Notes: generated by a model from the sequence alone, not told the origin. 64,000 nucleotides of DNA from UBA668 sp040081465 (GCA_040081465.1 JBEBGL010000003.1:254898-318897), one strand, 5' to 3'. Positions 35,117-43,957 are shown, numbered from the stretch's first letter. A program made the numbers and translations.

Positions 35117-35913
35117 CAGAGTTCCTCTGCAAATCGCGGGGAAAGCTTGCCGAAGAACCAAGTGCCAAACGCGAACGAGACCGTTGCCAGCGCGGTGATG
35201 TAGACCCATCGGCCTGCCCCCGGCATCCGTCCGTCGTAAAGCACGTCGTGGAACGCAACGATGAAGCTTCCCGTTGGCCCGTAGTTACCGACAGCGCGCA
35301 AGGCGTCGAGCTTGATGGTTGACGCGAAGTAGATAACTGGTGTGGCGTAGAACAGCACTTGCGCGACGATCGTCCACAGATACTGCACGTCGTGAAAGAA
35401 GACATTTGCAGCTGCAAGCGTGAGCGCGACGCCAGTCGTGAATAGTGCCCAAAGTATGTAGAGCGCGAGCAACACCGGAATCCAAACGAGCACGTTTTGG
35501 CCGGCGATCACAAGGGCAATTAGCAGGATCGACGTCTCGATGAGCAATGTGACAAATTGGGCGATCACGACGGAGAAGACCAGATGTTCGTGAGGGAAGG
35601 CAACCTTCTTGATCAATCCGGCACCACCCTGAACGGTGCCCATGGCCACGTTGGTGGTAATGGCAAAGAAGTTCCACGGCAAGAGTCCGCCCAGGAAGTA
35701 AAGAGGAAAGTTTTTCAAACCGCTTGGGCTGCCGGTTACGGGAAGCGCCGCGAACACATACGTGAAGATCACGGTGAAGATCAGCATTTGGCTGAGTGGG
35801 TTCAGCAGGCTCCATGCCCAGCCGAGAACGGACTTCTTGTAGCGGGTGCGCAGCTCTTTCAGCGAAAGCAAGTACAGAAGGTTGCGGTGAGCGAGCGCCC
35901 TTCGAAGAGACAT
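35116..35913 (-). CDS. Polysaccharide ABC exporter permease (Wzm-like)
   Basis: 265 residues with six hydrophobic segments, the ABC-2 fold. The N-terminal LKELRTRYKKSVLGWAWSLLNPL is the hallmark of the polysaccharide exporter permeases; the C-terminal end carries SPRFAEEL. It works as a dimer in the inner membrane with the Wzt-like ATPase. A TAGCAT lies 10 bases before the start. Confidence 0.88.
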   Translation of the reverse strand: MSLRRALAHRNLLYLLSLKELRTRYKKSVLGWAWSLLNPLSQMLIFTVIFTYVFAALPVTGSPSGLKNFPLYFLGGLLPWNFFAITTNVAMGTVQGGAGLIKKVAFPHEHLVFSVVIAQFVTLLIETSILLIALVIAGQNVLVWIPVLLALYILWALFTTGVALTLAAANVFFHDVQYLWTIVAQVLFYATPVIYFASTIKLDALRAVGNYGPTGSFIVAFHDVLYDGRMPGAGRWVYITALATVSFAFGTWFFGKLSPRFAEEL

Positions 35914-35993
35914 GCCGTCCGCGATGCTACCGATCGCCGGGCTTCACTCACCGGCACCAGTCTGTGAGCCCGCTTGAAAGATTCACACGGGAC

Positions 35994-38723
35994 TTACACG
36001 ACTGCTGGGTTTGAGGCTTCCGGGTCGATGCCGTATTGCTCCATCGCGGCGTGCAGTTCGGCTGGGCCGGATAGCCCGTCGGCGGCCAGCGCGCCGAGCA
36101 CGGCCAGCACGATGTGGCCGGCATCGACCTCAAAGAAGTGGCGCAAAGCTTCGCGCGTGTCGCTGCGCCCCATGCCATCGGTGCCGAGCGGCACGAATGT
36201 GCGACCCGGAAGGAAGCGAGCGATCTGCTCCGGGACGATCTTCATGAAGTCGGTGACGGCGATGACCGGGCCTCTAGATTCGGCCAGCAGTTCCGTCACG
36301 ACTGGGACGCGTGGCGGATCGCTGGGATGCAAGCGATTCCAGCGCTCGGCGGCGAGCGCGTCCTCGCGCAGTGCTTTGTATGAAGTGGCCGACCACAGTT
36401 CGACGCCGATGCCCAACTTCGCCAGTTCGTCGACAGCCGTGTGCGCCGCGCCCTGCGCGGAGCCGCTGAACAACACCGTGGCCTGCCGCAGCGTTTCTGG
36501 AGGAGCAGGCTTCCAGCGATAGAGACCGCGCAGGATGTGCGCTGGGTCGAGATCGGCAGGCATTGCTGGCATCGGGTAGTTCTCGTTGTACAACGTGAGG
36601 TAATAGAAGACGTCGCGATCGAAACCCGATGTGCGTTCGTCGTCAGTGCCGTACATGCGCGTGATGCCCGCCTGAATGATCGCGGCCACTTCGAACGCGA
36701 ATGCCGGGTCGTATGCCTGGCACGGGGGCACCGTGCTGGCCAACACCAGCGAGTGGCCGTCTTGATGTTGCAAGCCTTCGCCCGCCAATGTCGTGCGACC
36801 AGCGGTCGCGCCAAGTAGAAATCCGCGCACGCGTGCATCGGCCGCTTGCCAGATCAGGTCGCCAACACGCTGAAAGCCGAACATCGAATAGAACGTGTAA
36901 AAGGGAATCGTCGGAATGCCCCGTGTGGCGTACGCCGAACCCGCCGCAATGAAACTGGCTAACGAGCCGGCTTCGGTGATTCCTTCTTCGAGAATCTGCC
37001 CCTGCGCACTCTCGCTATAGCTCAGCAACATGTCGTGGTCGACCGGCTGGTACTTCTGTCCCTGCGATGCGTAGATCTTCAACTCGGGGAAGAGCGAGTC
37101 CATCCCGAACGTGCGACCTTCGTCGGGGATGATCGGAACTACGTACTGGCCGATGTTCTCGTCGCGTGCCAGGTTGCGCAGAAGGCGAGTGAAACCCATT
37201 GTTGTGCTGACAGCTTGATTCGCGGAACCCTTGCGCAGCTCCTCGAACGTGCTGTCGAGCGGCAAGCCAACAACCTTGCGCGGGCGCACGATTCGTTTTG
37301 GAATGCTGCCGCCAAGCGCGCGGCGACGTTCCATCATGTATTGGAACTCGACGCTGTCGCGCGAGGGACGGAAGTACGGCAGTGCGTCATCGGCGAAGGC
37401 CGAGTCGGGAATCTCGTCGTGCAGGTGTAGGCGATCGCGCAGCGCCATCAACTGCGTCTCGTTCATCTTCTTGATTTGGTGCGTCGAGTTGCGACCTTCG
37501 ATTTCGGGACCAAGCGTCCAGCCCTTGATCGTCTTGCATAGCAACACCGTCGGCGCGCCGGAACCAAGGTTTTCAACCGCCGCCTTGTACGCGGCGTAGA
37601 GCTTGCGATAGTCGTGGCCACCGCGCGGCAGGTTCACCAGGTCTTCGTCACTGAGGTGTGCGACCAGTTGGCGCAGGCGCGGATCCGGGCCGAAGAAGTC
37701 GTCGCGAATGTAAGCGCCGTCCTCGACGCTGTACCGCTGGAACTGACCGTCGACCGTGGTGTTCAACTGGTTCAGCAGCACACCGTCTTTGTCGTTGGCA
37801 AGCAGCGCGTCCCACTTGCTGCCCAGAATGACCTTGATCACGTTCCATCCGGCGCCACGGAATACGGCTTCCAGTTCCTGAATGATCTTGCCGTTGCCGC
37901 GCACCGGACCATCGAGTCGCTGCAGGTTGCAGTTGACCACGAACACGAGGTTGTCGAGCTTCTCGCGACTGGCAAGCGTGATTGCGCCCAGTGTTTCCGG
38001 TTCGTCGCATTCGCCGTCGCCGAGGAACGCCCACACGCGGCTGCCGGTGGTGTCGTCGAGCTGGCGATTGAGCAGGTAGCGGTTAAAGCGGGCGTGATAC
38101 AACGCGCTGATCGGGCCGAGACCCATGCTGACCGTAGGGAACTCCCAGAAGTCGGGCATCAGGCGCGGGTGCGGGTAGCTACTGAGGCCAGCACCATCGC
38201 GGCCAATCTCGCGACGGAACTGTTCGAGATCGGATTCGTTCAGACGCCGCTCGAGGAACGCGCGGGCGTAAATGCCGGGGGTGGCATGGCCCTGGAAGTA
38301 GATGTGATCGCCGGCGTTGCCGTCGTCCTTGCCGCGGAAGAAGTGGTTGAAGCCGATCTCGTACAAACTGGCCGAACTGGCGAACGTGCTGAGGTGGCCG
38401 CCGATTCCTTCCGCGTGCTTGTTGGCGCGCACCACCATCATCGCTGCGTTCCACCGAACGAACGCGCGGATGCGGCGCTCGATGAATTCGTCACCAGGGA
38501 ACCACGGCTCGGACTCTTGCGGAATGGTGTTGACGTACGGCGTGCTGACGGTTGCGGGGAAACTGACCTGCGATGCATTTGCGTGCTCGAGCAACTTGCC
38601 GAGCAAGAATCGGGCCCGCGTCTTGCCGTGAACTTCGATCACGGCATTAAGACTTTCCATCCACTCTTCTGTCTCGCCGGGGTCGCTGTCGGGCAGTTGA
38701 TTGACGTAGCCGTCGAAGATCAT
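35994..38723 (-). CDS. aceE: Pyruvate dehydrogenase E1, homodimeric type (AceE)
   Basis: 909 residues, the usual length for AceE. The thiamine diphosphate motif GDGECDEPETLG with the NCNLQRLDGPVRGN end is near residues 230-270; TxGRTTLxGEGLQHQDGHS and the N-terminal ETEEWMESL are typical. It decarboxylates pyruvate and passes the acetyl group to E2, whose gene with E3 is 9 kb downstream. The large plus-strand open frame across it is a shadow. A 15-base palindrome one base before the ATG may control it. Confidence 0.95.
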   Translation of the reverse strand: MIFDGYVNQLPDSDPGETEEWMESLNAVIEVHGKTRARFLLGKLLEHANASQVSFPATVSTPYVNTIPQESEPWFPGDEFIERRIRAFVRWNAAMMVVRANKHAEGIGGHLSTFASSASLYEIGFNHFFRGKDDGNAGDHIYFQGHATPGIYARAFLERRLNESDLEQFRREIGRDGAGLSSYPHPRLMPDFWEFPTVSMGLGPISALYHARFNRYLLNRQLDDTTGSRVWAFLGDGECDEPETLGAITLASREKLDNLVFVVNCNLQRLDGPVRGNGKIIQELEAVFRGAGWNVIKVILGSKWDALLANDKDGVLLNQLNTTVDGQFQRYSVEDGAYIRDDFFGPDPRLRQLVAHLSDEDLVNLPRGGHDYRKLYAAYKAAVENLGSGAPTVLLCKTIKGWTLGPEIEGRNSTHQIKKMNETQLMALRDRLHLHDEIPDSAFADDALPYFRPSRDSVEFQYMMERRRALGGSIPKRIVRPRKVVGLPLDSTFEELRKGSANQAVSTTMGFTRLLRNLARDENIGQYVVPIIPDEGRTFGMDSLFPELKIYASQGQKYQPVDHDMLLSYSESAQGQILEEGITEAGSLASFIAAGSAYATRGIPTIPFYTFYSMFGFQRVGDLIWQAADARVRGFLLGATAGRTTLAGEGLQHQDGHSLVLASTVPPCQAYDPAFAFEVAAIIQAGITRMYGTDDERTSGFDRDVFYYLTLYNENYPMPAMPADLDPAHILRGLYRWKPAPPETLRQATVLFSGSAQGAAHTAVDELAKLGIGVELWSATSYKALREDALAAERWNRLHPSDPPRVPVVTELLAESRGPVIAVTDFMKIVPEQIARFLPGRTFVPLGTDGMGRSDTREALRHFFEVDAGHIVLAVLGALAADGLSGPAELHAAMEQYGIDPEASNPAVV

Positions 38724-38724
38724 C

Positions 38725-38739
38725 GTGGCAGTCTGCCAC
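38725..38739 (-). promoter_or_regulatory. Palindrome immediately upstream of aceE
   Basis: GTGGCA, GTC, TGCCAC: perfect 6-base arms, one base from the aceE start. A CAGACT -10-like hexamer six bases before the ATG lies inside it. Could be a regulator site or an RNA hairpin. Confidence 0.4.
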
Positions 38740-38771
38740 CGCTATCGACCACCGCCTACGCTGCCGTCGCT

Positions 38772-39206
38772 ATGGCGACGTCTGAACTAACTGTGTTTAC
38801 GGATGGGGCATGTTCGGGTAATCCGGGGCGCGGTGGTTGGGCGTGGGCGGTGGCGCCCGATGGCCAACCGTTCGGCGCGGGAGGAGCAGCGCATACGACT
38901 AATCAGCGCATGGAGCTGCAGGCCGTCCTCGAAGCGTTGCGAGCACTGCCTGGCGACTTGACGATTGTGAGCGACAGCACGTACGTCGTTCATTGCTTCC
39001 GCGATCGATGGTGGGTGAAGTGGCAGGCAAACGGCTGGAAGAACTCGCAGCGTCAGCCAGTCAAGAACGTCGACATTTGGGAGCCGCTGATCGCGCTCGT
39101 GCAAGAACGTCAGCCGAAATGGCGCTGGGTAAAAGGGCACAGCGGCGACAAGATGAACGACCTCGTGGACGCTCTGGCAGTCGCGGCAGCCGCTAACGCC
39201 TCATAG
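38772..39206 (+). CDS. rnhA: Ribonuclease HI
   Basis: 144 residues from ATG 38772; the much longer open frame upstream is only the antisense of aceE. Catalytic acids are all seen: Asp in FTDGACSGNPG (residue 10), Glu in RMELQAVLEAL, Asp in VSDSTYV and the final Asp in KMNDLVDALA, with His of VKGHSGD. It degrades the RNA strand of RNA-DNA hybrids. TACGCT lies nine bases before the start. Confidence 0.93.
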   Translation: MATSELTVFTDGACSGNPGRGGWAWAVAPDGQPFGAGGAAHTTNQRMELQAVLEALRALPGDLTIVSDSTYVVHCFRDRWWVKWQANGWKNSQRQPVKNVDIWEPLIALVQERQPKWRWVKGHSGDKMNDLVDALAVAAAANAS

Positions 39207-39265
39207 TTAGGGCATCGACATCGAGGAATATGCTCGGGTCGCGAAGTCGTAACCATGGGGGCACG

Positions 39266-40156
39266 ATGAATTCAGAAGGCGGACGTCGACACCACGCGGT
39301 AATTGCTGGCACGGGGCGCGCCGGAACGAGCTTCCTCGTTCAGTACCTGAGCGCATGCGGACTCGAAACAGCCGGCGACGTGAAGCCGGGTAGCAGTTCA
39401 CGTGCGCGCGCAGGCCAAGAGCATTACCTGCTGTCTTCTCAGCGGTTGCCATATGTCGTGAAGGATCCGTGGCTGTCGACGTACTGTCACGCTGTCGACC
39501 CGACCCGGATCGCGATCGACGCTCTAATTCTGCCGATGCGAGATCTCACGGTCGCGGCGTCCAGTCGTGTGTTTCAGGAGCGGATGGCAATTCTGGACAC
39601 AACGTGGCGCGACCGTCCACCCACCGCCGTGAGCGGCCAAACCCCCGGGGGCGTCATTTTTTCGCTTGAGGTGACAGACCAAGCTCGCCTGTTGGCGGTG
39701 GGGTTTTACGATCTGGTTTTCTGGGCAGTACAGGCTCGCATTCCAATGTTCTTCCTGCAGTTCCCTCGGCTGGTGCAGGACGAGGAGTACCTGCGCCAGA
39801 CATTGTGGCCATGGCTTGGAGCGCACTGCGATCCCGAACGTGCCGAACGTTCGTTTCATGAAGTCGCCGATGCAACACTTGTCCGGCACCAATCGGCTGG
39901 CGGCGTCGTCAGTTCGACGGATCAGTCAGATCTTGACCGCAGGGCTTTGGTCGCGCTTGTCGAAGAGAAGGCAGCAGCGCTGGCTGAAACTATTGCAGCG
40001 CAGGCTGCAGGTAACGAAGCTCTCACCGCCGCGCGGGCCGATCTGGACCGTGCGCGTGCCGCCATGGCAGCGAGTCAAGCTGCACTCGCGGCGGGGTCGG
40101 CGCGAACGTCTTGGGCGGCACGAAAATTCAGAAGTGTTCGGCGTCACCTTCGTTGA
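39266..40156 (+). CDS. P-loop sulfotransferase-like protein with coiled-coil tail
   Basis: 296 residues from ATG 39266, preceded by GGGGG. The P-loop AGTGRAGTSFLVQYL is at 14-28, in the 5'-phosphosulfate position of sulfotransferase-fold proteins; LPYVVKDPWLSTY and LPMRDLTVAASSR fit the second nucleotide-contact region. From about 215 the protein is an Ala-rich coiled coil ending in a basic tail (RTSWAARKFRSVRRHLR). A role in sulfating a surface glycan is possible but the 3' PAPS motif is not clear. Confidence 0.65.
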   Translation: MNSEGGRRHHAVIAGTGRAGTSFLVQYLSACGLETAGDVKPGSSSRARAGQEHYLLSSQRLPYVVKDPWLSTYCHAVDPTRIAIDALILPMRDLTVAASSRVFQERMAILDTTWRDRPPTAVSGQTPGGVIFSLEVTDQARLLAVGFYDLVFWAVQARIPMFFLQFPRLVQDEEYLRQTLWPWLGAHCDPERAERSFHEVADATLVRHQSAGGVVSSTDQSDLDRRALVALVEEKAAALAETIAAQAAGNEALTAARADLDRARAAMAASQAALAAGSARTSWAARKFRSVRRHLR

Positions 40157-40161
40157 ATGTT

Positions 40162-40194
40162 GTGAAGTAACCCGCCGGCATTGAGCGACTTCAC
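40162..40194 (+). terminator. Possible hairpin after the sulfotransferase-like gene
   Basis: GTGAAGT (40162-40168) and ACTTCAC (40188-40194) form perfect 7-base arms around a 19-base loop, starting six bases after the stop. There is no T run, so it is only a possible terminator. Confidence 0.3.
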
Positions 40195-40219
40195 GAACTC
40201 CACCTCGGGGGAGCGATGG

Positions 40220-40225
40220 TACGGT
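40220..40225 (+). promoter_or_regulatory. Leaderless -10 of the Gfo/Idh gene
   Basis: TACGGT, 7 bases before GTG 40233. Confidence 0.5.
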
Positions 40226-40232
40226 CGACGTT

Positions 40233-41120
40233 GTGCGGATCGGTCTCGTCGGTTGCGGGCGATGGGGAAGGTACATCCTCCGCGATCTGATCTCGTTGGG
40301 GTGCGACGTAACGGTGGTCGCGCGAAGTCCCGAATCGAAGGCGCGTGCGACTGCAGGTGGGGCTGACTCCATCGTCGAAACGGTCGGTGAGCTTCGCGGC
40401 GTGAGTGGCATCGTTGTGGCCACACCAACTAGCACCCACGCCGCGGTCATTGAGCAGGCCCTTGCCTTCGATGTGCCGGTGTTTGGGGAGAAGCCGCTGA
40501 CGGACGATCCGAAGTTGGCACGAGCCCTGGCCGAGCTCGCGGGTGATCGCCTGTTCGTTATGGACAAGTGGCGCTATCACCGCGGCATCGAGGCGTTGGC
40601 AGCAATGGCGCGCACGGGCGAGTACGGCTCGCTCAAAGCAATCCACTCCCGACGACTCTCGTGGGGACACGACCATGATGACGTCGATGCTGTGTGGATC
40701 CTGATTCCACACGATCTTGCCATCGTGCGCGAGATCGCTGGTTCGCTTCCCGCAGTGGTGGGAGCCGTCGGCACAATATGGTCGAAGAAGTTTGGGTCCC
40801 TCACCGCGATGCTCGGTCCGGAACCGGCTTGCACGATCGAGATTTCGAGCGTGAGCCTGATTCGCGAGCGCCGTGTGGCTGTGCACTTCGAGGACGCGGT
40901 TGCTCAACTCACGGACGCGTATTCGCCGTCCCTCGAGATTGTGCGGCTCAGCTCAGGCGAATCGATCACCGTGCCCCTCGCTGACGACATGCCGCTCATG
41001 CGCGAACTCGCTGCGTTTGTGGATCACCTCACTGATGGCCCTGCGCCGCGCTCGTCAGCTGCAGAGGGCGCGGAAGCGGTAGAGCGAATCGCCGAGTTGC
41101 GAGCGCTAGCGGGGATCTAA
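40233..41120 (+). CDS. Gfo/Idh/MocA-family oxidoreductase
   Basis: 295 residues from GTG 40233. Rossmann motif VGCGRWGRYI at 6-15, IVVATPTSTHAAV and the family's EKPL at about 90, with the Lys that contacts the nicotinamide. The second domain has GHDHDDVDAVWILIPHDLAIVREI, where the His of IPHDL is in the usual catalytic place. Such enzymes oxidise or reduce sugars; here a nucleotide-sugar of the polysaccharide is likely. Its stop overlaps the next start (TAATG). Confidence 0.83.
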   Translation: MRIGLVGCGRWGRYILRDLISLGCDVTVVARSPESKARATAGGADSIVETVGELRGVSGIVVATPTSTHAAVIEQALAFDVPVFGEKPLTDDPKLARALAELAGDRLFVMDKWRYHRGIEALAAMARTGEYGSLKAIHSRRLSWGHDHDDVDAVWILIPHDLAIVREIAGSLPAVVGAVGTIWSKKFGSLTAMLGPEPACTIEISSVSLIRERRVAVHFEDAVAQLTDAYSPSLEIVRLSSGESITVPLADDMPLMRELAAFVDHLTDGPAPRSSAAEGAEAVERIAELRALAGI

Positions 41121-42082
41121 TGCGTCGTGCGACGGTATTGATTCCGACGCATTCGCACGGGCCGTTGCTTCGACTCGCCGCCGAGAGCGCTCTTGGACAG
41201 ACCGTCGACGATGTCGAGGTCTTCATCGTGCTTGACGGGGCCGATGCAATCACAACTGATGTCGCCACTGAGGTCGCGCGCAGCGATGACAGGGTCCACG
41301 TGTTCGCGTTTACAAAAGGGCAACGTCACGGTGAGGCATACCGAGATCTCGTTCTGCAGGAGGCGCGTGGACGCATCGTCTGCTACTTGTCCGACGACGA
41401 TCTGTGGTTTCCCGATCACGTCGAGTATCTGGACGAGCTCCTGACCGACGCGGACTTTGCCCATTCGCTCTCTGTTATTGCCGAGGTCGACGGAGGATTC
41501 AGCACTCCTCACATCGGAAACCTCGGCAGCTCGTGGTACCGGTCGTGGTTACAGGGACCCGCCAACTTCATTCCCCTCTCTGCAGCCGGCCATACGCTGG
41601 ACGCGTATCGGTCGTTGCCTGTCGGGTGGTCGCCCGCGCCTGCCGACTTGTGGACCGATCTCCATATGTGGCGCAAGTTCATCCTCGCACCTGGAATGCG
41701 ACTGGTTTCGGGCGGTCGGCCAACCGTCGTGCACTTACCTTCGCCTGCGCGCTTTGATATGAGTGTTGCGGCTCGGCTCGCGGAAATGGAGTTGTGGTGC
41801 GCGCGGCTGAGCCGGCGCGACGCGTGCGAGCAACTGCGCACCGATGTCACGGACCAGTTAGTGGCTCTGGCTGCCGAGCTCCAACAGTGGCTTGCTGACA
41901 GGAGTGCAGAAGTGGAGACCCTGCAGGGAAGGGCGGCGGAGGTCGAAACTCTGCAAGCAGAGCTCAGCGCACTGCGGAGTTCTCGCGCCTACCGGGCGGC
42001 TCGACGGCTTACCCGAATCCCAATTGTTGGTCGGATCGCCAGATGGCTTGGTAAAGCGCTAGCTGCTCGAGAAGGTCGCTGA
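41120..42082 (+). CDS. GT2 glycosyltransferase with coiled-coil tail
   Basis: 320 residues. VLIPTHSHGPLLRLAAESAL opens the GT2 fold, VFIVLDGA and YLSDDDLWFPDHVEYL are the donor and metal sites. After residue 250 a coiled coil (two EVETLQ heptads) leads to SSRAYRAARRLTRIPIVGRIARWL, a basic amphipathic tail. Its last 74 bases overlap the convergent RmlC-like gene. Transfers a sugar to the surface polymer (inference from context). Confidence 0.8.
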   Translation: MRRATVLIPTHSHGPLLRLAAESALGQTVDDVEVFIVLDGADAITTDVATEVARSDDRVHVFAFTKGQRHGEAYRDLVLQEARGRIVCYLSDDDLWFPDHVEYLDELLTDADFAHSLSVIAEVDGGFSTPHIGNLGSSWYRSWLQGPANFIPLSAAGHTLDAYRSLPVGWSPAPADLWTDLHMWRKFILAPGMRLVSGGRPTVVHLPSPARFDMSVAARLAEMELWCARLSRRDACEQLRTDVTDQLVALAAELQQWLADRSAEVETLQGRAAEVETLQAELSALRSSRAYRAARRLTRIPIVGRIARWLGKALAAREGR

Positions 42083-42596
42083 CTGTTCCGGCGGTCGCAT
42101 CCCGTTCTGACACCGAGGTTGGGGGAAACGGCCACTCGATATCGAGTGCCGGGTCGGCCCAGTGGACGGCGAGTTCGTCGTCAAGGTCCCAGTATCGCGA
42201 CACCGCATAGATCGTGATCGTTGGCTCGTGGAATAAGAACCCATGGGCGACCCCAGGGGGAACCAACACCGCGCACATGTCGTCACCGTTGACCTCAAAC
42301 GTCGAGGATTTCCTGGCAGTGGGGGATCCTGTGCGGAGATCGTGCAGGCCGATCGTTACATGGCCTGCGGTCACCACCAACAGGTCGGTGTGCCGTAGGT
42401 GAAGATGCACCCCTCTCATCGCTCCCGTATCCGACTTGACCACGTTCCACTGCACTGGATCGATATTGAGGGCCCACTCGCGTCGAAACGCCTCGGTGAA
42501 GCTGCCACGCGTGTCCGGGTTACTCGTGAGTTGACGCACGACCACACCGGCCAAGCCCCTCGTCGCAAGGTGTGGGGCGATCCGACCGCTCGTCAT
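42009..42596 (-). CDS. dTDP-4-dehydrorhamnose 3,5-epimerase-like protein
   Basis: 195 residues from ATG 42596, set by TAAGTT seven bases upstream; the much longer frame to 43175 is a shadow. Cupin fold of RmlC: DTRGSFTEAF, QWNVVKSDTGAMRGVHLH (catalytic His region), VLVPPGVAHGFLF and VSRYWDLDDELAVHWADP. RmlA, B and D are not in the window, so the substrate could be another dTDP- or GDP-sugar. The C-terminus overlaps the convergent GT2 gene. Confidence 0.8.
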   Translation of the reverse strand: MTSGRIAPHLATRGLAGVVVRQLTSNPDTRGSFTEAFRREWALNIDPVQWNVVKSDTGAMRGVHLHLRHTDLLVVTAGHVTIGLHDLRTGSPTARKSSTFEVNGDDMCAVLVPPGVAHGFLFHEPTITIYAVSRYWDLDDELAVHWADPALDIEWPFPPTSVSERDATAGTVSDLLEQLALYQAIWRSDQQLGFG

Positions 42597-42603
42597 CTTC
42601 CAA

Positions 42604-42609
42604 AACTTA
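42604..42609 (-). promoter_or_regulatory. Leaderless -10 of the RmlC-like gene
   Basis: TAAGTT on the minus strand, 7 bases before ATG 42596. Confidence 0.5.
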
Positions 42610-42686
42610 GCTGTGACGGCTGCTTCCGTCACCCCCGACCCTCGTCCGCCTAGGCGTTCGCTTGCGCGCTTTGTGGTGCGGCTGCG

Positions 42687-42692
42687 TAACGT
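42687..42692 (+). promoter_or_regulatory. Leaderless -10 of the SDR gene
   Basis: TAACGT, 6 bases before ATG 42699. Confidence 0.45.
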
Positions 42693-42698
42693 CGGCGC

Positions 42699-43475
42699 AT
42701 GGACATAAATGGAGTTAGCGCAATCGTCACGGGTGGTGCCTCGGGCATCGGAGCAGCGACAGCTCGTCTGCTCGCCTCGAAGGGCGCCAAGGTTGTGATC
42801 GCCGACCTGCAGGCGGATAAGGGCACGGCGCTGGCGGACGAGATCGGCGGCGCCTACTGCAAGGTCGACGTCACCAACACCGACGACATCATCAACGCAG
42901 TCGAGATGGCTAAAGACATGGGTCCGTTGCGCGTGTTGGTGAACTCGGCCGGCATTGGCTGGGCGCAACGCACAGTGGGTAAGGACGGCTCGTACGACTC
43001 GGCGCACAATCTCGACGTGTTTAAGAAGGTCGTCGCGATCAACCTGGTCGGCACCTTCGACTGCATTCGCATTGCGGCAACAGCGATGAGCAAAACCGAA
43101 CCGCTCGAGCACGGCGAGCGCGGCGCGATCGTCAACATCGCTTCGGTAGCTGCTTGGGACGGTCAGATCGGGCAATCGAGCTATTCGGCTTCGAAGGGCG
43201 GCGTTGTGGGGATGACGCTTCCCATCGCTCGCGATCTCGCGGCGATCGGAGTGCGAGTGAACACAGTCGCCCCCGGCCTTGTCGACACGCCGATCTTCGG
43301 TGAGGGTGAATCCGCTGAAGCGTTCAAGGTCAAGTTGGAACCTGGAATGTTGTTCCCTCAGCGATTGGGTTCGCCGAAGGAGCTGGCCTCGATGATCGTC
43401 GAGTGCATTAGCAACAGCTACATGAACGCCGAGACCGTGCGCGTCGACGGTGGAGTCCGACTGCCACCGAAGTAG
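42699..43475 (+). CDS. Short-chain dehydrogenase, 3-hydroxyacyl-CoA dehydrogenase-like
   Basis: 258 residues. Cofactor motif TGGASGIG at 11-18, NSAGIG at about 87, catalytic Ser in VNIASVAAWDG and Tyr-x3-Lys in SSYSASKGG. IADLQADKG after strand 2 has an Asp, which favours NAD over NADP. The overall pattern is that of the HSD10/type II 3-hydroxyacyl-CoA dehydrogenase group in fatty acid oxidation. Convergent with marR, 13 bases apart. Confidence 0.85.
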   Translation: MDINGVSAIVTGGASGIGAATARLLASKGAKVVIADLQADKGTALADEIGGAYCKVDVTNTDDIINAVEMAKDMGPLRVLVNSAGIGWAQRTVGKDGSYDSAHNLDVFKKVVAINLVGTFDCIRIAATAMSKTEPLEHGERGAIVNIASVAAWDGQIGQSSYSASKGGVVGMTLPIARDLAAIGVRVNTVAPGLVDTPIFGEGESAEAFKVKLEPGMLFPQRLGSPKELASMIVECISNSYMNAETVRVDGGVRLPPK

Positions 43476-43488
43476 TTAACGGCAGTAG

Positions 43489-43950
43489 TCAGTCCAGTTG
43501 CGGTTGGTCAAGATGTGATCGCACCGCCGCAAAGCACTCACCGACGCTCTTGACTCCTGCCGCACCCATCGGCTCGATGAAGTGCCGCCGAACACTGGCA
43601 ACGTGATCAGGGGCAGCAGCTTCAATTTTCTTGCGTCCTGCAGGAGTTAGTAACGCGTACATCACGCGGCGGTCTCCGCTGCACGACGCGCGGTCGACCC
43701 AACCGCTGCGCACCATGCCATCGAGCCGACGAGTTAGCCCACTTGGCGACAACTTCAACGATTCGGCCAGGTCGCACATACGCAAGCGATTGTCTTCTGC
43801 TTCCGACAGGTACACCAGCACCTGGTAGTCACCCATCGTCAGGCCGTGAGGGGCGAGATCGGCCTCGAAGGCTGCCGTGAGTTCCGGAATGGTGCTTATG
43901 AAGTTGCGCCACGCCACCTGTTCGCGAGCGGTGAGCCATGTCGTCGCCAT
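43489..43950 (-). CDS. MarR-family transcriptional regulator
   Basis: 153 residues from ATG 43950. The ATG at 43959 lies inside a TATCAT -10, so 43950 is preferred. Winged helix-turn-helix: LTMGDYQVLVYLSEAEDNRLRMCDLAE and SPSGLTRRLDGMVRSGWVDR, then the wing SCSGDRRVMYALLT. Such dimeric repressors release DNA on binding small phenols, oxidants or other ligands. It is divergent from yceI, and the gap between them has two palindromes, so control of both genes is likely. Confidence 0.9.
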   Translation of the reverse strand: MATTWLTAREQVAWRNFISTIPELTAAFEADLAPHGLTMGDYQVLVYLSEAEDNRLRMCDLAESLKLSPSGLTRRLDGMVRSGWVDRASCSGDRRVMYALLTPAGRKKIEAAAPDHVASVRRHFIEPMGAAGVKSVGECFAAVRSHLDQPQLD

Positions 43951-43957
43951 GGAGCCC

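Noticed and set aside
37614..38771. Long plus-strand open frame upstream of rnhA
   Set aside because: Antisense of aceE; rnhA starts at its own ATG 38772 with a complete domain, and the upstream text has no recognisable fold.
42597..43175. N-terminal extension of the RmlC-like protein on the minus strand
   Set aside because: It is antisense to the SDR gene, and a -10 seven bases before ATG 42596 marks the real start.
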